Source of the DNA: an uncultured Thermoguttaceae bacterium
Lineage (GTDB): Bacteria; Planctomycetota; Planctomycetia; Pirellulales; Thermoguttaceae
Reading direction: 5' to 3'
Assembly: GCA_938084835.1 (NCBI GenBank)
Contig: CALKER010000006.1
Location: forward strand, 620,001 to 684,000
Length of the DNA stretch: 64,000 nucleotides
Shown: in pieces, positions 19,068 through 28,691 of the stretch
Layout: each line of letters opens with the position of its first letter
Position numbering within the stretch: the stretch's first letter is position 1
Notes under the pieces: generated by a model
Databases searched by the model: none
What the model was told of the DNA's origin: nothing
Seen by the model: only the letters and a program-made list of their open reading frames with translations
Translations under genes and position numbers: made by a program

Positions 19068-20042
19068 TTACGCAGCCGCTTTGGCATTGGAGGCTTCCGG
19101 GGTTGGCTTTTTTGCTCGGTGTGGAGGCTTTTCTTTCCAGCGTCGATGGATCCACCAATATTGTTCCGGCGCTGAGCGTATTCCCTCTTCAAGAAGCCGG
19201 GTATACCACTGGGTGATCGAAAAAACGTCGTGAGGGGGCCAAAGGTCTCGGGCAGGGTCGAAGAGTCCGACCACGCGTAATTCGAATTGGAATAATCCAC
19301 CCCGTCGAATGGCGTAGCAGACTGCAACCGGCGCCTTGTGGGTCAGAGAGAGAATAGCCACGGCTTTAAAGGTTGAGGCCTTGCGGCCGAAGAAGTCAAC
19401 AAAACACCCTTTTGGTCCCGCCGATTGATCTGCCAAAAAAGCAATAAGTTTTCCTTGGCGAGCAGCTTCGTCGACGGCTTCAGTGGCCCCAACCTTTGGG
19501 ATAAGCATCTGCCCGGCACCGCTTCTTAATCGAGAAAGGAACCGGTCGAGAAAAGGATTGTCGATGGGTCGGGCTACACTGGACAGCGGGAGGCCTAAGA
19601 GGCTCAGCACATAACCGCCAATTTCGAAGTTGCCAAAATGGCCAGTGACAAGAATTATCGGCCGGCCACAAAGGATGTGCCGTAAGACCTCGTGATGCCC
19701 GCGAAGCTGCACATAATGACGCCAATTGGTTTCATGAATTTTTCGGCTGGTGAGTAGGATCTCGTAACCCAGCAGGAACACGTGCTCCCACATATCGCGG
19801 ATTAGTTTGTGTCGCTCACGCGTGGTGGCCTCTGGGAAGGCAATCTGCAGGTTTTCCTCCAGCACGCGTCTTCGGATTTTGAGGAGGTCCGTACTGAGCC
19901 AAGAAAGGAACCGCACTATGCCTCGGACGTGCCGTGATGGCAGAACTTCGACCACAACAGCTACAGAGCGAATTATTAAGTAAGCAAAATAATCGACTAG
20001 GAGCTTCCAGGCGCGCTGAATTTTCGATTTGCTCGTGTACAT
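19068..20042 (-). CDS. LpxL/HtrB-type lysophospholipid acyltransferase
   Basis: A 324-residue membrane-associated acyltransferase of the lipid A lauroyl/myristoyl transferase family. There is a hydrophobic N-terminal stretch (about 15-50), and the H-x4-E catalytic motif appears as H-F-G-N-F-E in T-G-H-F-G-N-F-E-I-G-G-Y. Further family features are D-Q-S-A-G-P-K-G-C-F-V-D-F-F-G-R and P-E-Q-Y-W-W-I-H-R-R-W at the end. Planctomycetes make lipid A-related molecules, so secondary acylation of lipid A is the likely role, although acyl donor and acceptor are not visible. It stands alone, convergent with folC. Confidence 0.88.
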   Translation of the reverse strand: MYTSKSKIQRAWKLLVDYFAYLIIRSVAVVVEVLPSRHVRGIVRFLSWLSTDLLKIRRRVLEENLQIAFPEATTRERHKLIRDMWEHVFLLGYEILLTSRKIHETNWRHYVQLRGHHEVLRHILCGRPIILVTGHFGNFEIGGYVLSLLGLPLSSVARPIDNPFLDRFLSRLRSGAGQMLIPKVGATEAVDEAARQGKLIAFLADQSAGPKGCFVDFFGRKASTFKAVAILSLTHKAPVAVCYAIRRGGLFQFELRVVGLFDPARDLWPPHDVFSITQWYTRLLEEGIRSAPEQYWWIHRRWKEKPPHRAKKPTPEASNAKAAA

Positions 20043-21207
20043 AGCTGGAAGGTGTTTGAGGTTTGCCTTTTGCGGAGTTAATCATTGGCTGTTACCGTGC
20101 CCGAATTTAGACCAAGTTTTGATGGGCTGGGCTCCCTGCACGCGGAAAAGGCTTCTCCCGCTTAGCCGAAGTTGTGGTCAATTCGGTAGCCCCGGACATT
20201 CCTACTACGGTAGTATCCGTGCCAACGTTGTCCATCTTTAAAGGGGGTTGCTCCCGCATGAGAGTGTTGGGGGAGTGCTGCGAACGTCTTTATCCCCCTT
20301 TTTGGGGAGTCAATGCGTCTTTTTTTGTGGGCAGTCTTCTCCGAACGGAAGCATGGTCCGAACATCGGGTTGCAACTGGCTTCCACATTGGCGGGTGTTT
20401 AGGCGAAGTATCGGGAAAACCCTTGCCAGAAGGCTACGTCACTTTGACTGAGGCGGCTAAGGTGGTGGAAATTTTTTAGTCCTGCGGCTAAGCCGAAAGA
20501 GGAAAAAGAGGGCCTACGATTAGCTGAAATAATTGTTGGGGGTGAGTCCGAGGGAAAAAAGTGTTGGCTCGGCTACGTCCACAGGACATCACCCATCGTG
20601 TGGGTAGGGCATACAGCTCTTGAGGGGTACAAAATTCCCTGTGCGCTATTTAGGCGGCCGAAAATATCGCCCCGGACGTGGTGAAGTACGACAAAGCTGC
20701 AGCAAATTTGGCCTCAATAATTGTTTGTTTTTTGTGGGTCGGGGTGCTGACTTGCATGTGCCTCCTGTTACGGTTCAATCGCGTGAAGACTCCTGAACCT
20801 TTGATCCCGGACAAGCCGCAGTATTTTGCGCAGGCGCCACAACCAATTGTCAGGACGACGGTTGTGTTAGAGACTGGCATATGGATACCCTTTTCCTTAC
20901 GGTCAAATTTTCCCCAGAAGGGGGATAGATTTATCACTTTCAATTGAAGTTTGTGCAGCCAGTGCTTCTCTGATATGTTTACTAAAATGGTAATAATAGT
21001 CGGGTACGCATACCGCTCTCGGAGCCGAGATAGGTTGCCTTTGCTAACTCCACTCTGCTATTGTGAGTGTTTTGGATAGCATCGCTGTTGGAAATACGGC
21101 GTTGAATTCGCAATTGAGGAAACTGGAAGCAACCCGAAAGTTCAATCTTCCCTGTGTTTCTGAGCTCTTTGAGCATTGTTTAGGTAGCCATAAAAGAAAG
21201 GCCGAAC
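20043..21207. other. Long intergenic stretch before accD
   Basis: No convincing gene. A short plus-strand frame from GTG 20678 to 20947 has one hydrophobic segment (about residues 12-32) but no ribosome-binding site and no recognisable family. A small hairpin TCCCC/GGGGA (20293-20297/20304-20308) is present. Confidence 0.4.
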
Positions 21208-22059
21208 ATGAGTGGGGGGGAATTTGATCCCAACGTGTGGCGGAACTTGTTAAAAAAGCCCAAACGCGGCGTGCCGGAGGGTTTGTGGGTCCGGTGCCCC
21301 TCGTGCCAGGCTACGGTGTTTCGGAAGGAGGTGGACAAACGGCTAGGGGTTTGTCCCGAATGCGACTACCATTGGTACGTGTCGGCTCGGGAGAGGATTC
21401 GGCAGCTATTGGATGAGGGGACATTCGAAGAGTGGGATGCCGACCTGCAGCCGGCCGATCCCATTGCGTTTGTAGACCGCCGGCCTTACTCGGAGCGGCT
21501 GCGCGAAGAGCAAGAGCGTACCGGATTAAAGGATGCCGCCATTGTTGGTACTGGAATGATTCGAGCCCGGCGGGTGGCCTTTGGAGTCACCGACTCGGCT
21601 TTCATCATGGGAAGTATGGGCTCTGTAGTGGGAGAAAAACTTACCCGGACCATCGAGCGCGCTACTGAACAGAATTTGCCGCTGATCTTCGTGTCGGGTT
21701 CCGGCGGGGGAGCTCGCATGCATGAAGGGGCTTTGTCGCTGATGCAAATGGCAAAGGTGACTGCCGCACTTGCCCGGTTTCACCAAGCAGGTGGACTCTA
21801 CATTTCGGTCCTTACAAATCCCACAATGGGCGGGGTGGCGGCCAGCTTTGCCGCCCTGGGCGATGTTATTTTCGCCGAGCCAAAGGCTCTTATCGGGTTT
21901 GCCGGACCAAGAACCATCAAAGCGACCATTCGAATCGAGTTGCCGAAAGGCTTCCAAACAAGCGAATTTCTTTTGGAGCACGGCTTCATCGACCGTATCG
22001 TTCGCCGCCAGGATCTGAAAAGCGAAATTGCGCGGGCCATTGACTATTGCGGTAAGTAA
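21208..22059 (+). CDS. accD: Acetyl-CoA carboxylase carboxyltransferase subunit beta
   Basis: A 283-residue subunit that, with AccA, transfers the carboxyl group from biotin to acetyl-CoA in the first step of fatty-acid synthesis. The N-terminal four-cysteine zinc ribbon is C-P-S-C ... C-P-E-C (about 30-52). The crotonase-like core has [23 protein letters not shown] and [14 protein letters not shown] precedes the ATG. accA is in the same window at 61628, about 40 kb away, so the two subunits are not co-transcribed. Confidence 0.97.
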   Translation: MSGGEFDPNVWRNLLKKPKRGVPEGLWVRCPSCQATVFRKEVDKRLGVCPECDYHWYVSARERIRQLLDEGTFEEWDADLQPADPIAFVDRRPYSERLREEQERTGLKDAAIVGTGMIRARRVAFGVTDSAFIMGSMGSVVGEKLTRTIERATEQNLPLIFVSGSGGGARMHEGALSLMQMAKVTAALARFHQAGGLYISVLTNPTMGGVAASFAALGDVIFAEPKALIGFAGPRTIKATIRIELPKGFQTSEFLLEHGFIDRIVRRQDLKSEIARAIDYCGK

Positions 22060-22224
22060 GGCGAGTCGGCACCGCTAAGGTTGTTGACAAAGCGATGAGA
22101 CATCCGCGGAAGGTTCCCTCCGGGGGCGGCAGGCGGGGTGACCAGGAGGTTTGGTTTTGGGTAACCTCTGCTTTTCGGTACAAACCCTTACAACCGTGTC
22201 GACTCCCAATAAGGGTGTAGATGT

Positions 22225-22490
22225 TCACTTCTTGGAAGATTCGCGGAGAACCGAGACATAAAAGGCGCCGCAAAGGTCTTCTCCCGCCGCGTTTTGAAAC
22301 CATCCCTGGAGGATGGTTTTCCCCTTTGAAAGCGTGACCTGGAAAACGGCGCCCTTTGCTTCCGGTGAAACCTCCTGGCGGTAAGTTTCTTGTCCAATTT
22401 GAAGAATGGCAAATCGGGCGGGAATAATTCGCCGAGTGGAGATCGTACCGAGAGCCCCGGCATTTCTCGCGTTGGGGTCTGGCACTAACG
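22225..22490 (-). pseudogene. C-terminal segment of the sulfatase gene in a shifted frame
   Basis: About 80 codons lie in a different frame right after the stop codon of the sialidase-sulfatase gene and end in TGA at 22225-22227. The translation (from about L-V-P-D-P-N, through F-Q-V-T-L-S-K-G to C-G-A-F-Y-V-S-V-L-R) matches how planctomycete sulfatases usually end: a small beta domain with L-x-x-W-F-x-x-x-x-G-x-x-x-C-G-A-Y-Y-V. One base added, or two removed, near 22485-22500 would join it to the main gene. This is a real frameshift or an assembly error. Confidence 0.7.
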
Positions 22491-25163
22491 ACCGACCGAA
22501 ATTGTGTGCGAGGGGCCAGGGGAAGCTATTGCCATGTCCGTATGAAACGGCCAGCGACGAAGCTCGATAACATAAGTGCCCGATTCCGTCACTTCGATAT
22601 GCCATGGACCCCCACGTGGGCCTCCTGCAGCCTCGGAAACAACACGGTTATTGTCTACATCCACACCGGCCCAATAGTTGGATGAAAGGATTACGGGATT
22701 TTCGTAAGGCGTTCCCACAGGAATAGGCTGGTAATCGTACCAGCGAGGGAGTATGCCCTCCCACCACTTTTCGTAGAAGGCGCGTAATTTCGCCACCACT
22801 TCCGGATGTTGGTCCGCCAGATCTTGACTCTGAGAGCGGTCTTTGTCCACGTGATACAACTCGGAGCCGTTGACCAGTCGCCATGGCCCAGCGACCACAC
22901 AACCGTCGAATTTCACTGCTGTCGTCCGCCGACCATATTGGATCACAAACATTCGTTCCGGCAAGGGGACCCGGTCTGGATCGCGAAGAGCGCACGCCAA
23001 GCTAATTCCGTCAAAACGAAGTTGCTGAGACGGTTCCAGTTCACACAGCTCAAGTAGAGTGGGAAATAAATCCTGAACCTGAGTGGGTGCCTGCAGCTTT
23101 TTGCCGCCTTGAAGGCCTCCACGAGGCCACCGGATCGCACAGGGGACACGGTGGCCTCCTTCATAGTAACTACCCTTTGACCCGCGGAGGCCGGCGTTGA
23201 ACACCCGAACCCCAGCGGTTCCGCCGTTATCTGTGAGGAAAATCACGATTGTGTCGTCTTTTAGCTGGGAGGTGCTCAGGAAGTCATCTAGTCGCCCCAT
23301 GTTTTCGTCGATATTGGCAATCATGCCGAAGAACTCGGCAGTTGCCGGCGGCACTTTCCCGCGGTAAGGAACTGCATCTTTATCCTGAGCCCAAAACGGG
23401 CTATGTGGGGCGTTTGTCGCAATGTAGCAAAAGAATGGCCGCTGCTGCTGCCGGCATTGTTCCATCCAGCTAATGGCTTCGTCGAACCACAGATCGGTAC
23501 AATAGCGCGATGATTGTTTCACCGTAGTACCATCGAGGTAGCGAATCCCCATCGTGTCGTTGTCGAATTCCACGTCCGAAGATACACCCCAGCCGCCGTG
23601 CCAAATGGCCTTCTCGAAGCCTCGATCCAGTGGCCGATTCGGGTAGTGATCCCCAAGGTGCCATTTGCCAAAGAGCCCTGTGGCATAACCTGCCTGCCGA
23701 AACACCTGGGGGAGTGTGGGAATCTCAGGCCAAATCATGTTAGAGCCCGCGGGCACAGTTCGCGCCCCGTTGCGGAGGGCATCTTGCCCCGTCATGAGCT
23801 GTCCGCGCGTCGGTGTACACACGGGAGCCACATGAAAGTCCGTCAACAACACTCCCTCCCGGAAGAGCCGATCGAGATGGGGAGTCCGAAGTACGGGATT
23901 GCCGAAGTAAGAGAAGTCCCCCAACCCCTGGTCATCAGTCATGACGATTATCACACTCGGCCGGGGAGCGCGAGTTGCGTCCCGAATGGGGGCCTCTTTT
24001 CTGATAAGTTGGGAAACATCGGTCTCGGTAGGCCAAAGCCCTCTCGCCATGGGGTGCCCCGCGATTTTTGCCGGATCGAGCACGATGTGGGCGATCCTCT
24101 CGTGTCGCCACGTGTACGTGATATGCACGAGCCCATCGCTGGTCTGAATCACCGCCGGATAGCTGTATTCTCCCGGTTGATTTTCGAGGAGAACTGCTGC
24201 TTCCCAGAGCCAAAGATCTCGCGAGATGGCGACACCCAACACGGCGCGACCACGCGTCGTTGGGTTATAAACAATAAGATGACGCCCGTCGCGCAGTGTT
24301 ATTCCATCAATACCGGCATTGGGGTTAGGCAAGAGCGATCGTTGCAGCGGCGCCCACGTTCGACCGCCGTCGGCGGAAAAGGTCCAGAAAAGCCGGCCCT
24401 CCCGCGTTCGTCCTAAACTCACAAGCGTATGTTCTTCAGCCACAAACACTGTAGGCTGAATGGCGTTGAGGGGCACAGCCCCTGAGGGGACTTCCACGCT
24501 CTCCCACGTCTTTCCGCCGTCGGATGTCCGCTCGAAAAACACCGACCATTGACTAGGACGGTTGGGGCTTTCTTTGCTCGAGGGGCATAGCCAGGTTCTG
24601 TCATCCAGCTGCACCAGTTTATTTTTGATCGGCCCGAGGATCCCATCTGGCAACTTCTCAGGGGTTGACCACGTAAGCCCCCCATCCTCACTCCGCATCA
24701 CCATTCCCCACCATGAGCTGGGGCTCGGCCCCACTTTGTAAAATAAAAAGACTACGTTCTGATTTCGCGGGCGAAACAGCACGGGATTCCAGCAAGGTAG
24801 GCGCGTGCCGTCGGGTTGATGACCGGTGGCTATTTCGACCGGAGTGGACCAGCGACCGTTTTCGTACCGACTCAGCCAAATTCCTACGTCTCTGGCTCCT
24901 TCACGAGTACCTCCGAACCAGGCGCATAGCAGGCCTTTCGGGCCTTCCACGAGTGTGGAGGCATGGCAATTGGGGAAAGGTGCCTGCGTGAACACAAATT
25001 CGCGGACAAGCACACATTCGGAGTGTCCTTGCCAGAGCTTTTCATCTTGCGCCCAAACCGCGGCCATGAAGTTGCCAAAGGCTGGCGGCAGCATGCTTAG
25101 CAAAAAGCTAAAAACTAAAAGGATTAGGAAGTTGCTTCCGTGTTGCGCGGGTTTCGGCCACAT
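22485..25163 (-). CDS. Sialidase-like/sulfatase fusion protein, secreted
   Basis: An 892-residue exported protein. A signal peptide (about 1-39) is followed by a six-bladed sialidase/BNR-type domain (about 45-370) with Asp-box motifs at 158-165, 213-220 and 263-270. A type I sulfatase domain follows from 403: metal-binding D410-D411, and the formylglycine signature C-T-P-T-R at 449-453, to be oxidised by an FGE enzyme. Later K-W-H-L-G-D-H and T-D-N-G-G metal and active-site segments are intact. GGAGG lies seven bases before the ATG. The gene stops early in the last beta domain (see the segment at 22225-22490). Joining a glycosidase-like and a sulfatase unit suggests action on a sulfated glycan. 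Whether the sialidase-like part is catalytic is not clear. Confidence 0.92.
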   Translation of the reverse strand: MWPKPAQHGSNFLILLVFSFLLSMLPPAFGNFMAAVWAQDEKLWQGHSECVLVREFVFTQAPFPNCHASTLVEGPKGLLCAWFGGTREGARDVGIWLSRYENGRWSTPVEIATGHQPDGTRLPCWNPVLFRPRNQNVVFLFYKVGPSPSSWWGMVMRSEDGGLTWSTPEKLPDGILGPIKNKLVQLDDRTWLCPSSKESPNRPSQWSVFFERTSDGGKTWESVEVPSGAVPLNAIQPTVFVAEEHTLVSLGRTREGRLFWTFSADGGRTWAPLQRSLLPNPNAGIDGITLRDGRHLIVYNPTTRGRAVLGVAISRDLWLWEAAVLLENQPGEYSYPAVIQTSDGLVHITYTWRHERIAHIVLDPAKIAGHPMARGLWPTETDVSQLIRKEAPIRDATRAPRPSVIIVMTDDQGLGDFSYFGNPVLRTPHLDRLFREGVLLTDFHVAPVCTPTRGQLMTGQDALRNGARTVPAGSNMIWPEIPTLPQVFRQAGYATGLFGKWHLGDHYPNRPLDRGFEKAIWHGGWGVSSDVEFDNDTMGIRYLDGTTVKQSSRYCTDLWFDEAISWMEQCRQQQRPFFCYIATNAPHSPFWAQDKDAVPYRGKVPPATAEFFGMIANIDENMGRLDDFLSTSQLKDDTIVIFLTDNGGTAGVRVFNAGLRGSKGSYYEGGHRVPCAIRWPRGGLQGGKKLQAPTQVQDLFPTLLELCELEPSQQLRFDGISLACALRDPDRVPLPERMFVIQYGRRTTAVKFDGCVVAGPWRLVNGSELYHVDKDRSQSQDLADQHPEVVAKLRAFYEKWWEGILPRWYDYQPIPVGTPYENPVILSSNYWAGVDVDNNRVVSEAAGGPRGGPWHIEVTESGTYVIELRRWPFHTDMAIASPGPSHTISVGR

Positions 25164-25472
25164 GGTTTACCCTCCGCGTCGGTCATACTAAACGCAGAGA
25201 GCTGGGCGTTATCTTTGAAGGTACTGGGGGTCGAAGTAAGTCGAGTTTGCTTTTTTGCAGCGGAAGGGTTTGACCTAGTGAGGTGAAACCCGCCGAAAAT
25301 TGGCCACGTGCGTTCTCTGGAAGAGCGAGCAGCCGACAGCGGTTTTCCCAACCCACGGCCTGCGTCAGAATAGGTCGCCCTATTCCTAAATTGGGGACAC
25401 TCTGCACGGCCCATTATCCCTCGCCAAGATCTTTCCCGTCTGGCCTTCTTAAGTCGCGGAGCTCATTTTCCG
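25164..25472. other. Short intergenic stretch
   Basis: Leader of the fusion gene and tail of the SDR gene. Apart from the GGAGG site next to 25163, nothing is recognised. Confidence 0.4.
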
Positions 25473-26459
25473 TTAATAGCCCAAGAAGTCTGACCTTGGT
25501 TGACTTTTCAGATAGGAAGCCACATCGCGAATAATGTCGTCCAGGGAGTACCGGGGCTGATATCCGATCAACTGTTGGACTTTTCTCAAATCGGGCACGC
25601 GCCGCTGCATATCTTCGAAGTCTGGACCAAATGCTTGCTCGAAAGGAATGTAAACGATTGCGGATGAGCTTCCCACAATGGCAAGGACCCGTTCCGCAAG
25701 GTGCCGGATACTGACTTCCTCCTGGCTTCCTACGTTGAACACCTGCCCGCGGGCTGCCGGATGATCCATCAGTTTCACCAGGGCGCCAATTACATCCTTG
25801 ACATGACAAAAGCACCTTGTTTGGGTACCATCGCCGTAAACGGTCAAAGGTTCGCCTGCTAAGGCCTGCCTCACAAATCGTGGGACAACCATGCCATACT
25901 GGCCCGTCTGACGGGGGCCAACAGTATTAAATAACCTAACAATAGTTACTGGCAAACGGGAGTGATGCCAGTAAGCCATCGCCAAAAATTCATCAAGTGC
26001 TTTCGAGCAGGCATAGGCCCATCGCCGGCGAAATGACGGCCCAATAACCAGGTCGTCATCTTCGCTGAAGGGTACCTTTGTCGATTTGCCGTAAACCTCG
26101 GAGGTGGAGGTAATTAACACGGGACGGCGATACCGGGCACATGCTTGAAGCACCACCGAGGTACCGTGGACGATGGTTTCGATGGTTCGCACAGGTTGTT
26201 CCACAATGAGTCTAACCCCAACCGCCGAGGCGAGGTGAAAAACCCGGTCCACTTGCGCCACGCATTCGCGGACGATTGGCTCGTCGGTGATGCTGGCGCA
26301 TACGAGCGAAAACAGCGAGTGGTTTTCCAGGTGGGCGATATTCTCATGTCGGCCCGTACTAAAGTCATCGATGGCAAGCACGCGTTGACCTTGAGCTAAA
26401 AGCAACTCGCACAAATGCGAGCCGATGAATCCCGCACCTCCGGTTACAAGATTTCGCAT
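25473..26459 (-). CDS. NAD-dependent epimerase/dehydratase (extended SDR)
   Basis: A 328-residue sugar-nucleotide-modifying enzyme. It opens with the Rossmann motif V-T-G-G-A-G-F-I-G-S-H-L (5-16), has the S-T-S-E-V-Y-G substrate loop (about 117-123) and the catalytic Y-x-x-x-K as Y-A-C-S-K. Further features are R-L-F-N-T-V-G-P-R-Q and V-Y-G-D-G-T-Q-T-R-C-F-C-H-V-D-type segments typical of UDP-glucose 4-epimerase, dTDP-glucose dehydratase and UDP-glucuronate decarboxylase relatives. The exact reaction cannot be told; the H-L-A-S-A-V-G-V segment departs from the decarboxylase H-L-A-C-P-A-S-P. A role in cell-surface glycan synthesis is likely. Confidence 0.9.
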   Translation of the reverse strand: MRNLVTGGAGFIGSHLCELLLAQGQRVLAIDDFSTGRHENIAHLENHSLFSLVCASITDEPIVRECVAQVDRVFHLASAVGVRLIVEQPVRTIETIVHGTSVVLQACARYRRPVLITSTSEVYGKSTKVPFSEDDDLVIGPSFRRRWAYACSKALDEFLAMAYWHHSRLPVTIVRLFNTVGPRQTGQYGMVVPRFVRQALAGEPLTVYGDGTQTRCFCHVKDVIGALVKLMDHPAARGQVFNVGSQEEVSIRHLAERVLAIVGSSSAIVYIPFEQAFGPDFEDMQRRVPDLRKVQQLIGYQPRYSLDDIIRDVASYLKSQPRSDFLGY

Positions 26460-27286
26460 AGCAGTTTACCGTTCAGCAAAAGTGGCCTAATCTGTGGATG
26501 AACCTGTCGGGGTCTATTTTCTTAACAAGCAAAATGTCTTGGAATTCTGTGGGCAAAGCTTTTTATAATGTTTCAACGTGAAGCCTTTAGTCGGCCTCTT
26601 TGAACTTATTTAAGTTTAACATTGCGCCGGAGAAATTCCGCGCGGCCTGCCTATACCGAGCAAAAAGCTTTCGTGAGCCCGCATTGGCGGGACCGCGGAC
26701 GAGTCAATTCGTATAGCCATAAGCCCTCCGGGATCACTTGGCAAAATCCCTAAATTGGGTAAAAACCGAAAAATTTGTGAGCTGCCATGGCGAATAGGTG
26801 GGCAACAGGGGCCAGCTTGTGTAAATCGTGTCGGTGTTTTAAAGCAGGAGTTCTTGCCCCGAGCTGGTAGCGAAGTACGAAGTGACCGATAGGAAATCCC
26901 TTGCCTTGCCACCAAGTGAGCGATAATTAATCTCCTGACTGGCTACAGCGGTCCAGTCGGCCGAGCTGTCCAAGAGATTCCCTAATCGAGGATCGCTGAG
27001 ATTTCTTAAAAAGGATCGCGGTCGGAAATTTCCCCGCTTGGCTTCCGCTCCGTTAAACATTACCAATGAGGGGCCTAATTGCTGGCAACATTGCTGCGGA
27101 TATCCCGCCCTCATCTTGGGGATCAAAAGGCGGAAACCTGAGGTTTTGTATGCTTGTTCAAACGGTGAAACTCGGTTTTCCTGTAGCCCTTCGTCGCCGT
27201 CCGCCCAGTTACAAGCTGGGAAGACCGACACCCGGTACTTTTTCGATTAAGGGAAGGAGCAGAACTTTAGTTCAAGGCCCCCGAGG
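26460..27286. other. Intergenic stretch, nothing recognised
   Basis: 0.83 kb without a convincing gene, hairpin with T-run or repeat. Confidence 0.4.
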
Positions 27287-28459
27287 CTACTCCCAGGCCA
27301 AATCGCGGGGTCTTTGTCCGGCGCGGAACTTTCCAAATCCAAAGGGTGTGGGGTGATAAGGGGTTACAAAGTCCACTTTGGCCCGCTCAGGAATTTTATC
27401 TTCCAGTCCCACGCACCACAATGCGGCGTTGACAACCAGCCGGCGTAAGTCCTCGCAAGCAAAATCCTCTGCCGAACCCATGGTGGTGCAGAATACGCGT
27501 GCGATTTTTCCGCTGGCACTGGGGTAGAAGCGGATCCAGGCGATAGGCATCATCGGATCATTTTTTGGGCCAACAACAGGAGGGTCGGTCGGGGTCATTC
27601 CAGCAACGACTTGACCCAGAAGAAGCACCACGGCATCTGCGGGAAGGTCGCGAATGGTATAAACGTCTGTTGGTCCCCAGATGTCACGGACTCCGCGGAG
27701 GATGGGATGTCCTTCCATGCCTGGGGCAATCACCCCCCGAGTGCTTTCCCGGCCGTGAACACCGTGGTGGGCCACCCATGTCTCTCCTAAAACCTGGCGG
27801 CCAAATCCCCCTGGCCAAGATTTGCTTCGCCAATCGTAGTGGGCGAATTTGCTTTCGCGATTAGGCGTGTATGCAAAGGCGTGGGTCGCCGTGCGAATTC
27901 CGATTATCGGTTTGCCGGAATCCACGTACTCCGCCACGTACTGCATCTGTGGGTCCGGAAGCTCACGGAATCGCGTGCCAATGATCATGAGGTCGGCCTG
28001 GCGTAAGTGTTCCAGCCCGGGAATATTTGTTTGGCAATTTGGATCGATTTCGCCACTTTCGGGGTTAATGGAGAATAACACCGTGCACGTAAAACCATGC
28101 CACTTGGCCAGAATCTGCCCGAGCATCGGCATGTATTCTTCGGAGCGATATTCTTCATCACCAGCGATGAGCACGATGTGCTTACCGGCCCCGGCTCCCT
28201 CCGATCCTCTATACTGGACCCACAAAGGCTCGTCCGCTCCATAAACGACTCCGCTGTGACTTACCTTCAGAATTGCAACAATTAAAAGGAGGAGTCCTCC
28301 CGGGAGGCTTTGCCTGCTAGGCTTGGCGAAGTCAAAGGCCCTGCCCCCCTTCACGCTCCTGCATAACACGTTTGAGGTTCGAAGGAATTTGGTGTTTCTA
28401 AGGCCCGCACGGATCCAAAGGGAAGGAAAGCCATACCGCCAAAACAATTTTTTGTTCAT
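27287..28459 (-). CDS. ThuA-like domain protein, exported
   Basis: A 390-residue protein. A basic N-terminus and a hydrophobic segment (about 53-72) act as a long signal or anchor. The ThuA/glutamine-amidotransferase-like fold follows, from H-I-V-L-I-A-G-D-E-E-Y-R-S-E-E-Y through L-M-I-I-G-T-R-F-R to G-K-P-I-I-G-I-R-T-A-T-H-A-F and V-F-C-T-T-M-G-S-A-E-D-F. ThuA proteins were linked to trehalose use in rhizobia but their chemistry is not settled; exported members are common in planctomycetes next to sugar-modifying genes. The ATG at 28459 is preceded by GGGAGAG, which favours it over the ATG at 28474. Confidence 0.85.
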   Translation of the reverse strand: MNKKLFWRYGFPSLWIRAGLRNTKFLRTSNVLCRSVKGGRAFDFAKPSRQSLPGGLLLLIVAILKVSHSGVVYGADEPLWVQYRGSEGAGAGKHIVLIAGDEEYRSEEYMPMLGQILAKWHGFTCTVLFSINPESGEIDPNCQTNIPGLEHLRQADLMIIGTRFRELPDPQMQYVAEYVDSGKPIIGIRTATHAFAYTPNRESKFAHYDWRSKSWPGGFGRQVLGETWVAHHGVHGRESTRGVIAPGMEGHPILRGVRDIWGPTDVYTIRDLPADAVVLLLGQVVAGMTPTDPPVVGPKNDPMMPIAWIRFYPSASGKIARVFCTTMGSAEDFACEDLRRLVVNAALWCVGLEDKIPERAKVDFVTPYHPTPFGFGKFRAGQRPRDLAWE

Positions 28460-28598
28460 GAGATACTCTCCCATTCAAGTGCGTCATGTACGCCAAGGAG
28501 TCAATCTTCAGAGGCCTGAAATTAGAGAGCCAGGGCTGCTGGCTTTTCCGCGAGTCTGGCCATGTTGGATTCACCGCTCGTGCATTCAAAGCGTGGCA

Positions 28599-28630
28599 GG
28601 TAGATCATACAAGGGGTGGGTAGATCATAC
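28599..28630. repeat. Two 12-bp direct repeats upstream of the ThuA gene
   Basis: GGTAGATCATAC at 28599-28610 is repeated exactly at 28619-28630, a 20-base (about two helical turns) period, 140 bases upstream of the ThuA start. Such spacing suits a pair of binding sites for a regulator on one face of the DNA, but chance duplication is possible. Confidence 0.6.
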
Positions 28631-28691
28631 GCTTTGCTACGAAAGTTCGCGTCCGCGGCGGTGGGTGCGGATCCGTCTTAACCCCGCGGTA

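Noticed and set aside
20678..20947. A short plus-strand frame with one hydrophobic segment.
   Set aside because: No ribosome-binding site, family or neighbour supports it; kept only as a note in the gap entry.
23514..24416. A 300-codon plus-strand frame within the sulfatase gene.
   Set aside because: It is the mirror of a strongly supported gene on the other strand.
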